From positions 10,601,351 to 10,665,350 of the forward strand of contig NC_079877.1 of the NCBI RefSeq assembly GCF_029227915.1: 64,000 nt of DNA. The letters are read 5' to 3'. This stretch comes from Hydractinia symbiolongicarpus (lineage: Eukaryota; Cnidaria; Hydrozoa; Anthoathecata; Hydractiniidae). A program made the translations under genes and the position numbers. Under the pieces are notes generated by a model that was not told where the DNA came from, made no database searches, and worked only from the letters and a program-made list of their open reading frames with translations. Of the stretch, positions 11,557 through 24,926 are shown one piece after another; position 1 is the stretch's first letter; the number at the start of each line of letters is the position of its first letter.

Positions 11557-13692
11557 ATTTGTTTTGATCAATTTTTGATGACTCAGTCATTTCTGTCGGC
11601 TCGCTGTAAAACGCTGAACAGCGAAACACGGAACAACCCCCGGGGTACAATAATACAAAATACAAGTTTTTTTTTATTTTTACTGTTTCTTCTCTTAAAA
11701 ATGCTTTCTATAGTACTATAATTGACGAATTAGTAGTTGCTATCGTGTTTCTTATAAAAAACACGTAGGTTATGTATGTAATTTGCACGAGACAATCTAA
11801 TAAAGGAGCCGCGTACTTGAAATAACGTACACGGTCCCCTATTAGATTTTAGACAAGTATGACAATTTTGAACTCATTTAAAAACGAAAGAAATCTCTTA
11901 TCTATGTCTCTAATAATTAAACTATTTTATCGCATGAGGTTGACCATTGTTAAATGTCGCTGACGGGTTTTTTAGCTAATTTTGCGGATAATAAAAAGTT
12001 ACGTAATAAATTCAAGCTAAAATTGAGTGAGAATTAAAAACTAAGGGTTAAAGTCATTTGTAACAAAAAACATACGTGTACCATTTGCATGTATGACAAC
12101 AAGTTAAGGTAAACAGAGAGCGTATGAGCAAAACAGTGTTGCATTGAGTAGTGTGATATCTACGAAGGAGGGTGAATGATCACGATAAATGTCAATCAAA
12201 CAATGATAAAACATGGCGGCCAAAGACAAGATTAATTCAAAGCAAGAAGTTTTCGACTTTATTGTGCAGTTAAATTTATAGATTGTTTATCGTTTTTAGT
12301 AGAGAATATTTCTCTTTTAAGAATTTACGAACATAGGTATTGTTGCTATAAAATATAAGATTAAATGACCGCTAAGAGCAAAGTAAAATCTCTTGTTTCC
12401 TTCTCATATCCATTTCTGAGTCCCTTCGTTCCCTCGGCTTAAAATAGATGCGCAGTAAGGCAAAAGTTTCGCAGGACAAATGACTTTTCACACTCTCTAG
12501 ATGTGTTGTGATTCCTCTTTCTATAACATTAAGGTATTTAAAAAATTGTGACGTTTATATAATAAATGTATAGGAGGCCTGAATGTTGGACCACTTATAG
12601 AGCGAACTACCCTAAATTTATAGTAGTTGATTTTTCAAAAATGCATGATATAAAAAAGCACCTGAATTGATTTTTTGGATGGGTTTTTTTCTGGTGGTAG
12701 TTTCCTCTGTGGCCAAAATTTTCAAGATAAGTGTTTAAAATTCCAATTTCACATAATTATAAAGCCGTCTCAAATTTTTATTGCGAGAAAGCAATGTAGC
12801 AAGCAAGAAAAACGACAGAAGCCATTTTTTTACCTATAGTTGATGTACCTTTATTTTTACATACATCTCTAAATTGTCACCGATTCGGTGTAAAGGTGGC
12901 CTCACATTTTTCTAACTCTGCTATGGTCTCCTGGTTATGCTAAATAATGGTTTGGATAGTACTGCACTGTATTATATATTATCTATATAATTAAATTGTG
13001 AACCAAACATCTAAATATTAAAAGTCCTCTTTAACCTAAAGCAAGCATTCAACATTTTTATTTTGATGATTCAATAATGTATTTTGGCTTTTTTTAATTG
13101 CCATGGGTTGCTGTTTTTGGAGCACTGGGTGGGTGGGTTTGTTTAAGAACGACCAAAGGCCATTCCTTGTGGCACATTAAGGGAAAAAGTAGGCAATTTA
13201 TATTGAAACTCTCCTAGAGAAATATTTTATAAAAAGCCATTAAAATAGATTATTGATTTTTAGTCCTCTTTGAACAGGGTTGGTAGGAAGTATTAGTGAC
13301 AATAAAAATTGAGTAAGCCTCAAAAACAATGATTTTCAAACATTGCTCAGTTCGTTTTTGATTCACTTTGAAGTACATTCTCTGAGATCTTCACACACAA
13401 GAAAACCCTTGCAGATATAAAATTTATTCTAAGTTAAATATATATTATATCTTGAATAGGTAAATGTAAGGCAAATGTTTTGCAAAAACTTCAAATATTT
13501 TGTGCTCCATGATCCTCTAACCAGAATAACTTATTACGATTAAAAACACGCATTCTGGATTTTTAATTATACACACTGCTTACAATTTTTTTTTAGTTCT
13601 TTGTTAAATGGCAGGTGTAATAAAGAAAAGAAAAAACAGACCAAACCAGCATAAGTACTACAATTGAAATCCAACTTCAAAATTGGATTTAT

Positions 13693-13956
13693 TATCATCA
13701 TCATCATCATCATTCTCGGCTTAACGTCCGTTTTCCATGCTAGCATGGGTTGGACGGGGTATATTAATGACCCTCTTCCAATCTGATCTAGACTGTGTTA
13801 GATCTAAACTCAACTTCCTCTCTATCAAGTCTGTCCTTATAACCTCTTGCCAAGTCTTTCTCGGTCTGCCTCTGGGCTTTGCCCCAGGAACTATCAAGTC
13901 TCTACACTTTCTTACCCAATTATCCTCCTCCATTCTTTCCAAGTTCCAAGTTCAGT
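13693..13956 (-). mobile_element. 5'-truncated non-LTR retrotransposon 3' end (copy in duplicate B)
   Basis: Duplicate of the LINE tail at 8047-8310, same ATC-repeat tail and same RGRPRKTW-containing frame. Confidence 0.75.
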
Positions 13957-14239
13957 AAATATATGAAATCTGTTTTATAACAGATATTTGTAGGTAAGAT
14001 TACCATTTATAGTTGTGCAATGTTTCCAGAGCTTGTATAAATTGCAAGTATAGTAAAACTAAACAAGTGGACAATATTTAGCAGACAAAAGTTTGAAATA
14101 ATGTTGTGTATATATATTTGTGTTATGAAAGCAAAAAAGTGCTCTTCTTTTTAGTTAGGGAGGGAGGGGTTATTGTGCTGAAAGAGCAACTTTAAATACA
14201 AAGCCATTGTGTATCAGTAGTGACAACGTGTTGAGTGTA

Positions 14240-15550
14240 TACCGTATTTTACAACTTCCATCGTTGGTGCGGGTTATATTGTGGTGGGGGTTATGTGATA
14301 AGTTTTATATTTTTGTCATTTATTGTAAAATTTAAAGTTTATACATTCAATGAAGAAAATAGTACCCATGGGATAAAATGCGTACATTAATATAACTGCA
14401 TGCACGATCCTATATCTACGTAATCTTCAACTACGTGATTTAATTTTTTTACACAGTGAAATTGCTTTCTTTAACTTTCTTTTGCTTGCCATTGTTACTA
14501 TTACAAGCTCTCTCTGAAACACAATTCTGGAGATCATTTTTTGTATTGAATTTAATTCTAATCTATTTATATCTTTGCAATCACATTGAAATGATTTGCT
14601 ATTAGCAATAAAGCAATATAGCAGGTATCATTTTTAAGTTTAATTGACACGTATTTCACAACCTAGTGCCCAGGACTTCATTATTAATTCCTGTTAAAAA
14701 TTTTGAAAAGTGTTAAAATTAAAATATACATAATAATTTTCTTTTTTATCTTCAGTACCTTCAAGCAACAGGTGGCCACTAAAAATATGAAAAATAAATA
14801 TAAAATACAATTAATTAGACACACGCAACTATCTCTTCCTTATTGCTGCCATTCATTTTATCATGCACACTGTGATTGCTGAGATATAAATAGATAACAA
14901 AATTCTATAAACATTAGAAAATCATGTTCCATACATCACTGTTACAGACAATCTGTGATAGTTATTATGTTGTTTATTTTTATGCCAAAAAAACTTAAAT
15001 ATACATAAAAAACAGAGATTTTACTTTAGGTTTATAACCTGATAGAATGGCTTTTTATTTGTTTGTTTGTTCAATCGCAGGAAGAGTTATTATTGGCTGA
15101 AACTAATGTTTACAAATTAAAAGAAAACAGCATTGTCCGATTTGGTACTGCCGGCATTAGCATAAGATCGATTTGTCAAATTAATTTTAATTCATTATTA
15201 TTTCGCCAATCGGAGACAAAGAAGATAAGAATAAGAGAGTCGCTAGTTCAGACACTTGGTTCTCGTGTTTGGGGTTCACGAGTTTAAACGTCCCCCACTT
15301 GTCTCCAGCATGAAGAAACAGATCACACGCACATGATTATAAAATGATTGGGGTAAGTAAAAATGTGCTGAATTTTTTTCTTAACATGATGCGGGTTATG
15401 AAAAGGTGCGGGTTAGTAAAACACATTGATTGAAATTTTATGCAGGTTATACGAAGGTGCGGCTATCTGATAGCATCTAGTTCATAAGTCCCTAAAAAAG
15501 CTGAGCTGCGGGTTATACGATGTGCGTGTTATATACCGGAAAATACGGTA
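14240..15550. mobile_element. non-autonomous TIR element (copy in duplicate B)
   Basis: Duplicate of 8594-9904, with the same TACCGTATTTT / AAAATACGGTA ends and subterminal repeats. The 900 bp from here to the RSF1 start hold no gene I can support and probably include the RSF1 promoter. Confidence 0.6.
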
Positions 15551-16458
15551 ATGTGCGTTTATATAATGTGAAACGTTTTACAAGTTAAATGTTCAAAAAA
15601 GTGCTTAAAGTTACTGTAAAGGAAAAAAACTCACTTGATGAGTAGTCTCAGAAAAACGTTTAAAATTTATCAATACTTTTATATTTTTTCTTATTTTTTT
15701 TTTGTTTCTGAATGTTTGATGAAAGACTTTTTTGATGGTATTATTTTTGTGAGATGTTAATTTTCCAAAAAGAAAATATAATGAATTAAACTCACACCTT
15801 TTTTTTTCGCCGTACGTTTTAAAATGGCTTCTTTTTCCGAACGCGTGGTCACAGACTTCTCGTTTTTGCACTATTATATTCAGCATAAATTAAATTCAAA
15901 AAGGTTCCCGTTTTTTTCTTTTTTTGTAACAACGTTGTTATGAAATTATTTGTAATTATATATAATCATTCAAAAAATGCATATTTTTTCTTTCTGTCGT
16001 CATAATTCGCTAATCAGTAATTTATACAAAAAAATCTGGGAACCTTTTGTGCATAATTTATTCAGCTTTCCATTACCGAAAATTTTAATGAGCCAATAGG
16101 AAGCTTTCTGAAAAAGAGACCACAAACGTAAAGGCATGTATGCAAAAATTTACTAACGAGATATTTGTTTGTAAAGATTTTCGTAGGTGTTATGAAAACG
16201 TGTGAACTGAGTATGCAGAAAGATGATGGAAGTGTGAACTTTTTCTTTATGCTAAATATGCAAGCACACGTTCAGAATTATTAACAGACAGAAGTCAGGG
16301 TTACAAGGAAAAGCTTATATGCATACTTCTTAACTTTGCTGTCAAAACCAAGAATCACACTTCAGTTCATAGTCTGACAAAAAAATTTGTTGTACAACTT
16401 AATTAACTCTATTGTATTATTTAAAGATGATATTTTATTCTTACTAAAGAAAAAGAAA

Positions 16459-19400
16459 ATGACGGATCAACAAAATACTGAGCAAGATATAAATAATGAA
16501 AAAAAGAATGATGAACCCAAAAAGGATGTTGACATGATGACTGAAAGTGAGTTTGACATAGTGAATGAAGGTCAGATTGAGAATGACAATAAGGATGACA
16601 TCACAGAAACTGTAAAAATTAATGATGATAAACTCAAGAATGATGGCACTAGTGAAAATATAAAAGACAATATATCTAATGAAAAAATCGAAGAAGAAGA
16701 AGAAGAAGAAGAAATAGTGACTGAAAATGTTTTTATTGATAAATACTCTGGAAGGACTTCTCAAATTCCAGATTTTGCGGTAGTGTATTCATTCTTGGAC
16801 ATGTTTGGCATATTTTTGGACTTACCATACGTTAGCATAAATGATTTAGAACAATCTATTGACTCTACAAAAGAATTAGCAAAGAAGGGTATGCTAAATT
16901 TTTTAGACCATTCAATTAAACAGTCACACTTGTGGCACCACAAATTAGTGGTTATTACTCTCGCACTTTCTACGAGAGATTGTGGTTCTATTCCCCTTGG
17001 CGGGGATTTAGTAGGGGCGAGTGAATGTTACCATAACCCTGGGTTAACCCAAACCATGTGAGGGAAATAGGAAAGATTACGCACTGTGTGGGCCATTGGA
17101 TGTTGCAAGTCTGGTGGAGCGAATACCCTAATTGGGTCTGCGTAGCTCGAAATGAGCATTAAATACTTTAGGACTCCCCATCGAAGTCATGTCCCTCCTG
17201 GAAATAATAGACAGGGTATATTCCTTGATATTTGCAAGGCTAGCCATGTAAAATATGTCTAATATGTAAAATATCTATCTACTTTATTGCTCTCAGACAA
17301 AAATGAAATTTCTGTTAATAACGGTCTTTCACTGTATGTTACTGGTCGCATTATTTAGATGATCAAGGTATCTTGGAACTTTTGCATATTAAACTATTTC
17401 GACGACTTAACAAATCATCCCGTTTTTCTTCACTTGCAAGCGGTCAAGCCGATCGATTAGCAAGAACAATACTAAAGGTGATTTTGTTAGTTTCAATTTT
17501 TTTGTATTATTTATTTTATTATTTTTGTATTCACCTTATTAATGTTCTTTTTAACATATTTTCAGTCAGGAACCTGTAATACAAGATTTTTTATGCTGTT
17601 TAGTTCACGCAGCTAATTGATCTAAGCTGTGCTTGGGACCTAGAACAATTTGGATATCATATATTGAGCAGTGCTCAGAGATTGACAATTCTGAAGGTAA
17701 GTTGGATGTTGTTCAAAAAAATGACATAAAGAGGTTTGCCTGAAAAACTTTATAAGGGTGAAAATTATTAAAAATGTTAAAAAATATGTATATTAACGTT
17801 GTTTTTCATTCCATAGTATTTTAAAAATTAGAAGTATCTGTGCAAAAAATTGTCAAATAATTTACAGTTATATACCCAGAAATTTTTTTAGTTGAAATCC
17901 TGGGAAATCAGGCAAATTTGGATTATTAATTTTAAATTACAACCTGATAAGAAAGTAAAAGAAATCTATTTTTTCCTTTATATTCAAATGTTTTGATAAT
18001 TAAATGCTTATGTTATTTTCATAGAGCCTCTGTGAGGTGCAATTTGACGAGAATGCAAAATTTCGAACCAGTTTACAAGAAGCATTCAAAATAGATCCTG
18101 CTACATCACTTCGATTGATGCCATTTGGATATGAGCAAGAAGGATTAAATATCTGGCTGCACGAAGTATGGCGCGTAAAAAAAAATTTTGTTAAGTGATA
18201 GGTTTTATTAATACAATCTCTACAGTTTGTTGAAACCATTTATAATGCAATTTTATATTCGTATGCGTTTAAAGGTCTTCGTGTTCATGTCAGCACTCAC
18301 AATAAAGCTATTAAAAATCCTACACTACCAAATTCATAATTTATCATAGGGATTATCAGCGAAAAGTTTAATTTTGAAGAAAACATTAACACAATGAAAT
18401 ATTTCTCATCTTCAAATGAAAGATTTTATACATGCTGAAGATTTCATATTATAGAATTCTGTGGTAGAATGCATTGAAAGAAGGGCACTTGTTTGCTCAG
18501 AAACATCTCAACGTAGTGATTTATAAGCATTTTGTTCACTAGGATAGAGATTTTGACATCCGAGTGTACGCTGGGGAAGAAGATGATGTATCGGGAAATA
18601 CTTGGAAAATCAGAGCAGGGTATGTTGAAAATGTTACAATAAACTGAAACTGGATGGTTAAAACCTGTGGTATTCAGACCTGAACCTGTTTGTATGCGAA
18701 AATATGCTAAAATTCTTGATCAAGAAAAATACGTATTCACATTGTGATCTATTTTATTTATTAGCACTCTGGATGATTTGGATGTTTACATATCTCAACT
18801 AAAGCAACAAACAGAAGTCAATCCGAAAGATATTGCAGCTGAAAAAGTTAAAGAGAGACGGGCCAAGAAGGAGGAGGAGCGTGATAAAAGAAGGAACGAA
18901 AGAGAGCTTAGACGACAAGAGATGGAACAGAAAAAAAAAGAACAAGAAAAGAAAACGAAAGGAAAAACGAGACGTTCGAAACAAAAAAAAGGTACACCAG
19001 AGACGCAGTATGAATTTTCGCGAAATTGTGAATTTTATAATTCGTAAAATGTTAAAATTTTTGATATTGTTGTTTGCGAACCGTATAACAAAAAGTTCTG
19101 CTCTAAAGTATTACTCGTTTTTAAAATTTTTGATAGTGTAATATATACAAGTATTAGATTTAACTAGTCGTTAGCCCGTAGAAAATCCACGCGTTCGCCC
19201 GTCCTTTTTATACCGCATCGCGTGCTTCTCGCTATTGCGCAGCTAAGCTACCATTTTGCGTGACAGACAGACAGACAGACAGACGTATACGGGCATTATA
19301 ATATAGATTTTCTTAAAGTTCGCCAAATCTTTTAGTTTTCTTTCTGTAAAATTTTCAAGTAATAACTTCAGTAATATTTTTAACCAGTAAAACGCATTGA

Positions 19401-22400
19401 ATTTTAGATTTAAATAGATCAAATTAAATGTATTAAAAAAGAGCATTGAAAGCATGACTTTATATTATTTTTCAATTTGTATTAATGTTTGCTGTTGTTA
19501 TATCTAACAGAAAGTTTTTAATACTTATCACAACTTATGATTTATAATAATTCTTTTTAGAGGACATCGTTATGTCCGAATCGGAATCTTCGAGCGAAGA
19601 GGATGACGGATGTGCGCGCTGTTACGCCAACAAGCAATGCGATTTGGTAAGTTCATTTTTTTGTAAGTTCGATTTTTTCGTTTTATAGTGTTTTCAAGTG
19701 TCAAAATTATTTAAGGTATAAATTGGGTGGGTGGGGGGGGGGGTTAATTATTCCTACTACACTCTAGTATTGAACACAGTGTTGTCTTTACGGAATTGAA
19801 AAATGATACGATTTTTAGAATAACAAAAAATTAGTGGTAAAGTTGAACGATCCAGGATGCATGCAATGGTTTTAAATCTGAAAACTCAAAGGAAATCTTT
19901 ACATCTGCAAGATCAATGCCTTGTTTCAACTGAATTGTCACTTGATTTGAAAACCAGTTATTGTACAAACTTTGAATAAAGGTTTTAGCAGCTTTATTTA
20001 CACTAATATTAGCTGATGGAATTTTAATTAGAAATAAAAAAATCCGAAATGGACAAAATTTTTCGTCGGACAAAAAGGATGAGAATTTCTGGAGGTGACG
20101 CAAATTTTGGCTGACGTAAAATTTTGTCCGACAAAGTTATGTCCCATATACCCGTTACCTCGGACATTGCTGTCTCGAACTTTTTTTTCGGTCCCTTCAG
20201 TTATTGCAACAAATTTTTCGTCGGTCTCCTGAGAGTTTTTTTTCGAAATATGCTCGCGAAAATAAGTGCGTTTAATGTTAATTATGAATACTTTAAAGGC
20301 CATGTTAAAATCTTCTTACGTCTGAATATTAGGTTCTTCTCTGCGATGGATGTGACGCAGCGTATCACACGTTGTGCTTACGACCGCCTGTTATGATCAT
20401 TCCAGAAGGTGACTGGTATTGTCCATTCTGTCAACAGGTTTGTCAACTACTCTTATCCCTCCTAGCGTTTGGAAACAAATAAAAAAAGAGAATGAAATTT
20501 TAAAAATACAACATAATATAAAAACCTACAACCATCCACATAATCTTTGAGACAAACTAGAAATTCTATCAAAAAACCAGAAATGGCCGTTGACGCAAAT
20601 ATCTATTTTTCCAACTGAGACGGTTTAAACATGTAAAAAGCTATAGTTAGGCTATAGCAGCTCTGTAAGGCTTCGTTTTAGTGAACTTTTCCGTGAGCCT
20701 GGAGGCAGTACGTCGAGTTTGAGAAGACTTGTGGTGCGAGTTTGTGATTTTTTTTTGTTAAAAATCGAGAAGTCTCAATATTTATGTGGGTGATTGTAGT
20801 TAAATTGTTTGAGAAACACAAGAAGTGGTTACCAGGCTACTCCAAAAAGGGCTTCAAAAGTTCGGTTTTAACTAAAGTTAAAGTTACATATGCACAAGTA
20901 GATTGCAATAATCTTTGATGGTTATAGTTTACTCTATTGTTCCTTAAGGGTCTAATCACACGAGCCCCTTTAGCCGGTCTGGATCGATTTATTGGGCAGT
21001 CATCAGCTAGCTATCACATTAAGTTTTTTTGTTCCGGGCTGAATATTAGTTACATGAAAAATGTGTACTTTTTAATTAAGTTTTGCAGATATTTATTTAT
21101 AGTTTCTAATGCATAAATTATGAATTTCATCAAATATTTTAAAAAATAAGATAAAATTTGTTGTTATTAATGTACAAAAAACATGTGCTTTTCTGCAATT
21201 GAAAGAACTAAGCATGCACAAAAAAGGAAAATTTAGCCTGATTTTTTATTAATTTTTTATTTTTGTCTATCACAAGTTGTTGAAGGTACAAATTTAGCCA
21301 GCCCATTTTACCGGCGTAATGTTTCTGATATGATAATCTGAACACATTATTTCGGTTGCTGACATGATTTAAATCCCAGTCGAAATGGTCAGAAACTTTT
21401 GTGGGGAAAATGTTTCTTTATTTACGGCACGAAGCGGAAAAAGTTTTGACGATACGGAAATTTAAATATAATTGATTGAAGTAATTATTTATTTTGTAGA
21501 TGAAACTGATCGAAAAACTGCAAGCGAAACTTGCGGACCTACGTGGAAAGATACGTGCAAAAGAGCGGAAATCTAAAAGGTATGACAAATTGCGATGTGT
21601 CCTTCAGCAAACGAAATATCGCATTTCGAAACAAGTGGTCTGAAACCCACTGAAAATCTGCGCCATTTGTTACATCATATTATGGCAGGTAGAAAAGGGC
21701 ATTCAAAAAGTACTTCCGTACGTAATTTTTAATCCCCTTAAAAATATATACAGTAAAATGACATTGTATGGATATCTTCTAGGTTGGATTTTTACGGTAT
21801 ACGAGCAGCCAACATACTGGAACAGGTAAAGATTGAAAATATTTTAAGCCTAATATGTTGTCAAGTTTGATAAGTTGTATGACATGGAAGTTTTTTACTA
21901 CGCTGTGAGGCTAGCCGTACTTGTTACTTATATGATGCCAATTTTTTATTCAGTCAAGTGACGAAGGCCTCGGACGACGAAGAGCAGCCAGAAAAGTGGA
22001 TTACAATTTCACTGATTACGATCAAATGATATCTGAAGCAGTTTCGACCTACAAAAAAAAAGATAACGGACAGCACGGAGATGGAGCCGCAGAACGACAA
22101 CACCACCACGATGGAGAACGCCGCTCAAAAAGGTACACAGCCGTTGCGTGAATCGTTTTCTTCAACTTTCTTTATGTTGCTGTTGTTGTTGTCTTTATTA
22201 TTTTCAACGAAAATTGTGTATTACTTTGTAGCAAAATAAACGCAGTGCGTAGAGCTCTTTGTGCTGTCTTCCCTTTCCCTAGGGCTAAGTTTTTCAGAAG
22301 GCTGGTTAAAGATACAACGTAACAAGACTAGTCGTAAACTCGTTGTTGATTGAATCAAACCGAATTAATGTTCCATTGCACTTGACCTTGCACCGCTGCA

Positions 22401-24272
22401 TTTGTGTTAATCTATAACATTTTTAGGGAGTTTTTTGTCAAACTATTACTGAAGTATCGCTTTATGACTAGATCTCCCTTAGCAACGTCTTGTTTTCCTA
22501 AGGAGTTCTTTTGTCGCTTTCTTAGGGTTCTTGGCAAAAGGAAAAAACTGAACGACTTAAATAGCGATGACGATGAATATTCCAGTGGATCAAACTATGA
22601 AATGAGTGATTCTGATGTTGATCGACGCGATGATATGAGAGATTTCCTTGTTGATGATGATTACGACGAAATGGAAGAAAGACATCGCAATAAGTATCTG
22701 AGGCGAAGTAAAAGAAATCAAGATAAAAATTCTCGTGGTGTAAGACGTCGTTATGACAACGGCGGCGGTAGTGGGAACGAAGACATCTTAAGCGATAGCG
22801 ACGACGGTTTTGGACCGCGTCGTTCAAGAAGACGAACCCGTTTGACGAAGGTAGCCAGATACGCGGAAAATTATTCAGATGAAAGTGATACAAACGTTAC
22901 AGAAAATGATAAAGACACAGACGAATGGAAAGAAGAAGATACCGGTGAAGAAGTGGTAGAGGAGGATGAAATGGTCAGTGCGTCCGATAGCGCCGAAACT
23001 GATAACCTGGAAACGCCTCAACGACCTCGTTTGCGTGCTAAAAAGTTTAATATTAAAAAGAAACAGAACGTGATCGATTCGGATGATGAGGACGAAGATG
23101 TACCATATGACGATGAAAGTGACGAAAAAGAGGAGGAGATAGAAGAAAACGGAGAGGAGGGTAGTAAAGAAGAGGGGGAGGATGAGAAAAAGGAGGATGA
23201 ACTAAAAAAGAAGGAAAATAAGGGGGACGTAATAGATAATAAAAAAGACGACTGTTGTAATCCTGAGAAAGACGTTGGAGATGAAAGTTGTCAACAAAAA
23301 GTTGAAAAGAGCGATACTAATGAAACAAATAAACCTGATGTGAAAGCTTTGGAGAGTCAAACTTTAGGAACAACACCAACTACAAAATCACTTCCGAATG
23401 ATTCCAGTGCCCAAAGTTGCAGTGAAAATCCACTTGATGGTAACAATTGTTTACCTCCTGACAATGCAAATGTATTGTCTTCCCATACTTCAGCCAGCAT
23501 TAACGCTGTCACAACAAGTTCAACTCCGCGCCCACCACCTATGCTGCCATTGAGAGGTCATTTCGACTGCAACGATAGCTCCTCGGTCAACTCGACATCA
23601 AATGTGGCAGAAACGATTCATTCCACAATGTCACCAGAAATCAATGTGCGTATGCCAATAAGCCGCCATCCTGGCATGAATCCGTATGCTAGCCCATCGA
23701 CCGCATCGCATCAACCTTATCGACCGTACCATAATCAATCTTCATCTATGAACTTACCAATGCGACCAAGAGCATCCTACCCTTATCCGCCTACAGATCG
23801 TGTGCCACACTCTGGTCAATCTTTTTCCTCTCAGCCGTATCCACCACGACATTGGTCAGGCATGAGATATCCCCACAATTATTACCATGGCTCGCATCAC
23901 CCATCAGCGATTACACCAAGTAAGTTTTACGAACCCAGTTGGAATTCTCCTGAGATCGCAAGTGATTGGCGTTATCAGCCGCAATCGGAGGCTCCGCAAA
24001 ATGCTATGAACAGTAGGCAATATTTTATGGAACGTGAAAAGATGTATAAAAAGCAGGTTAGGGAACAGGCTAAATTACAGAAGGATATGAAAAAAATGCA
24101 AAAGATGAGAGAGAAGGAGGAAAGAAGGAGAACGGCTTCGCCACCGTTGTTTCAAGAGCAAAAGGCGGCAAAAAATATAGGCTATTTTAAAAATATGGTT
24201 ATATCTTCGGACGGTACACAAGATAAACAAAGCCCTGGTAGTTTTCCTCCGTTTAGTCCAGCTAGACTTTAA
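16459..24272 (+). CDS. RSF1: RSF1, remodeling and spacing factor 1 (12 coding exons)
   Basis: Coding exons: 16459-16888, 17359-17477, 17613-17696, 18025-18165, 18543-18619, 18765-18991, 19561-19646, 20333-20437, 21500-21579, 21783-21825, 21954-22132, 22526-24272. All introns are GT..AG and phases agree, giving 3318 nt, 1105 aa; the human protein has 1441 aa. Residues ~1-110 are a very acidic extension (an E8 run). Then [20 protein letters not shown] starts the WHIM/DDT-like region (to ~283; [20 protein letters not shown] is clear). A charged helix follows, then the PHD finger (~378-422), [15 protein letters not shown] (human RKCISYRFDEFDEA), and [19 protein letters not shown], near-identical to the human tail. 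The rest is acidic, then Pro/Ser/Tyr/His-rich. The family is the histone-binding partner of the ISWI ATPase SMARCA5 in the RSF nucleosome-spacing complex. The long disordered middle of human RSF1 is mostly absent. The start was chosen because it begins a plausible acidic N-terminus. An in-frame ATG at 16387 lies within the duplicated flank. Confidence 0.92.
16931..17252 (+). mobile_element. tRNA-derived SINE, family A, in RSF1 intron 1
   Basis: The head resembles a tRNA, with an A-box-like TTAGTGGTTATTACTC and a B-box-like GGTTCTATTCC at 16984-16994. The shared body and a tail ending GCAAGGCTAGCCATGTAAAA follow. It starts 42 bp after the RSF1 exon 1 donor, so reading through the donor gives a spurious C-terminus inside the SINE. 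Confidence 0.75.
19160..19310 (+). repeat. dispersed repeat ending in (GACA)n-GTATACGGGCATTATAATATAG
   Basis: Located in RSF1 intron 6. It contains TCTCGCTATTGC, a GACAGACAG tract at 19262-19284 and the end GTATACGGGCATTATAATAT. A diverged relative lies at 47425-47540 and a poorer one at 27400-27485. The class is not recognised; the constant 3' end and variable 5' end would fit a retroposed or Helitron-like family. Confidence 0.5.
19561..20437 (+). other. RSF1: RSF1 PHD finger, split over two exons
   Basis: Exon 19561-19646 supplies the first zinc pair (CARC) after a Ser/Glu/Asp-rich linker. Exon 20333-20437 supplies the rest: LLCDGCD, YHTLC and WYCPFC. All eight C4HC3 ligands are intact. 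The human RSF1 finger has the same spacing in its core (LLCDSCD, YHTAC, WFCPPC). The 686-bp intron between them holds repeated TTTTGTCCGAC-like inverted sequence (about 20030-20240), perhaps a small MITE. Confidence 0.9.
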
Positions 24273-24593
24273 CTGATATTTTAGTTTGTTTTTTTATTAT
24301 TTTATCCGGAGATATTTTGCAACCCAGTTTTTAAATTGCAAGCGAAAAGGGCAAAATTCTGGTAGAATGAAACGTTCGTTACGTTGCATATTATTCCGTA
24401 TGTGCGAGGTACATAAAAACATCCGAAACGTTGGTTTAAAAGCTTCGCATTTTTACGTGTATGACCGATTTTTAACTTTATTCATAGCTTGTAGATATAT
24501 TACTATAGTTTTAAACCTCAATATAATAAGGTTGCTCACAACGCCATAAGGTTTTGTTTTACTCCTAGGTTTATCCTTGTCTTTTATTTTCAT

Positions 24594-24599
24594 AATAAA
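24594..24599 (+). terminator. probable RSF1 poly(A) signal
   Basis: This is a canonical AATAAA hexamer downstream of the RSF1 stop, followed by T-rich sequence. Not proven; it is the first canonical hexamer I noticed on this strand. Confidence 0.45.
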
Positions 24600-24837
24600 A
24601 GGTTTATTTTTACCATATACAACCCTACGCGTTATATTGACCTACGAAAGTTTTTTACTAAGTAAATATTACAAATTGTTTCCTTTCCCTTGTTTCCTTT
24701 TCTGCCTCTTAAAATAGCCATTTTAACTGTTGCTTTTACAAAAGGCTACGCGTTCTCACTTTTACCTTCAAGATGGCAAGATCCAATCGCCATGCCAAGT
24801 CTGTAATTTCCCGGGAGCAAAACCAAATGATTTTTTT

Positions 24838-24926
24838 CAACCTCGTTACCAGGGCGTTTTGCCTTGTGAATGAAGTTGTCCGAAATAACGGCTTAGGGGC
24901 CACAAGATCCTGGGGACGAGGTTGGA
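24838..24926. repeat. fold-back repeat with CCTGGGGACGAGG-type ends
   Basis: TCAACCTCGTTACCAGGG at the left is mirrored by CCTGGGGACGAGGTTGGA at the right (24909-24926). A second fold-back with the same terminal motif lies at 53994-54108, so this is a dispersed short inverted-repeat family. Confidence 0.55.

Larger units (their letters stand above)
10806..16451. repeat. 5646-bp tandem duplication, copy B
   Basis: Second unit. Homology with copy A continues to 16453 and is lost at 16454, immediately before the RSF1 start codon at 16459. This copy therefore abuts RSF1, while copy A abuts the PSMD9 body. Which copy was original is not decidable from the sequence. Perfect identity implies a recent event, gene conversion or an assembly artefact. 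Confidence 0.93.

Noticed and set aside
16387-16458. Upstream in-frame ATG extending RSF1 by 24 codons
   Set aside because: The extra residues are hydrophobic/Lys-rich, unlike the acidic N-terminus, and lie in the duplicated non-coding flank. Not excluded but less likely.
16889-17061. C-terminal continuation of the first RSF1 reading frame
   Set aside because: It passes a GTATGC donor that joins correctly to the next WHIM exon and then runs into a SINE.
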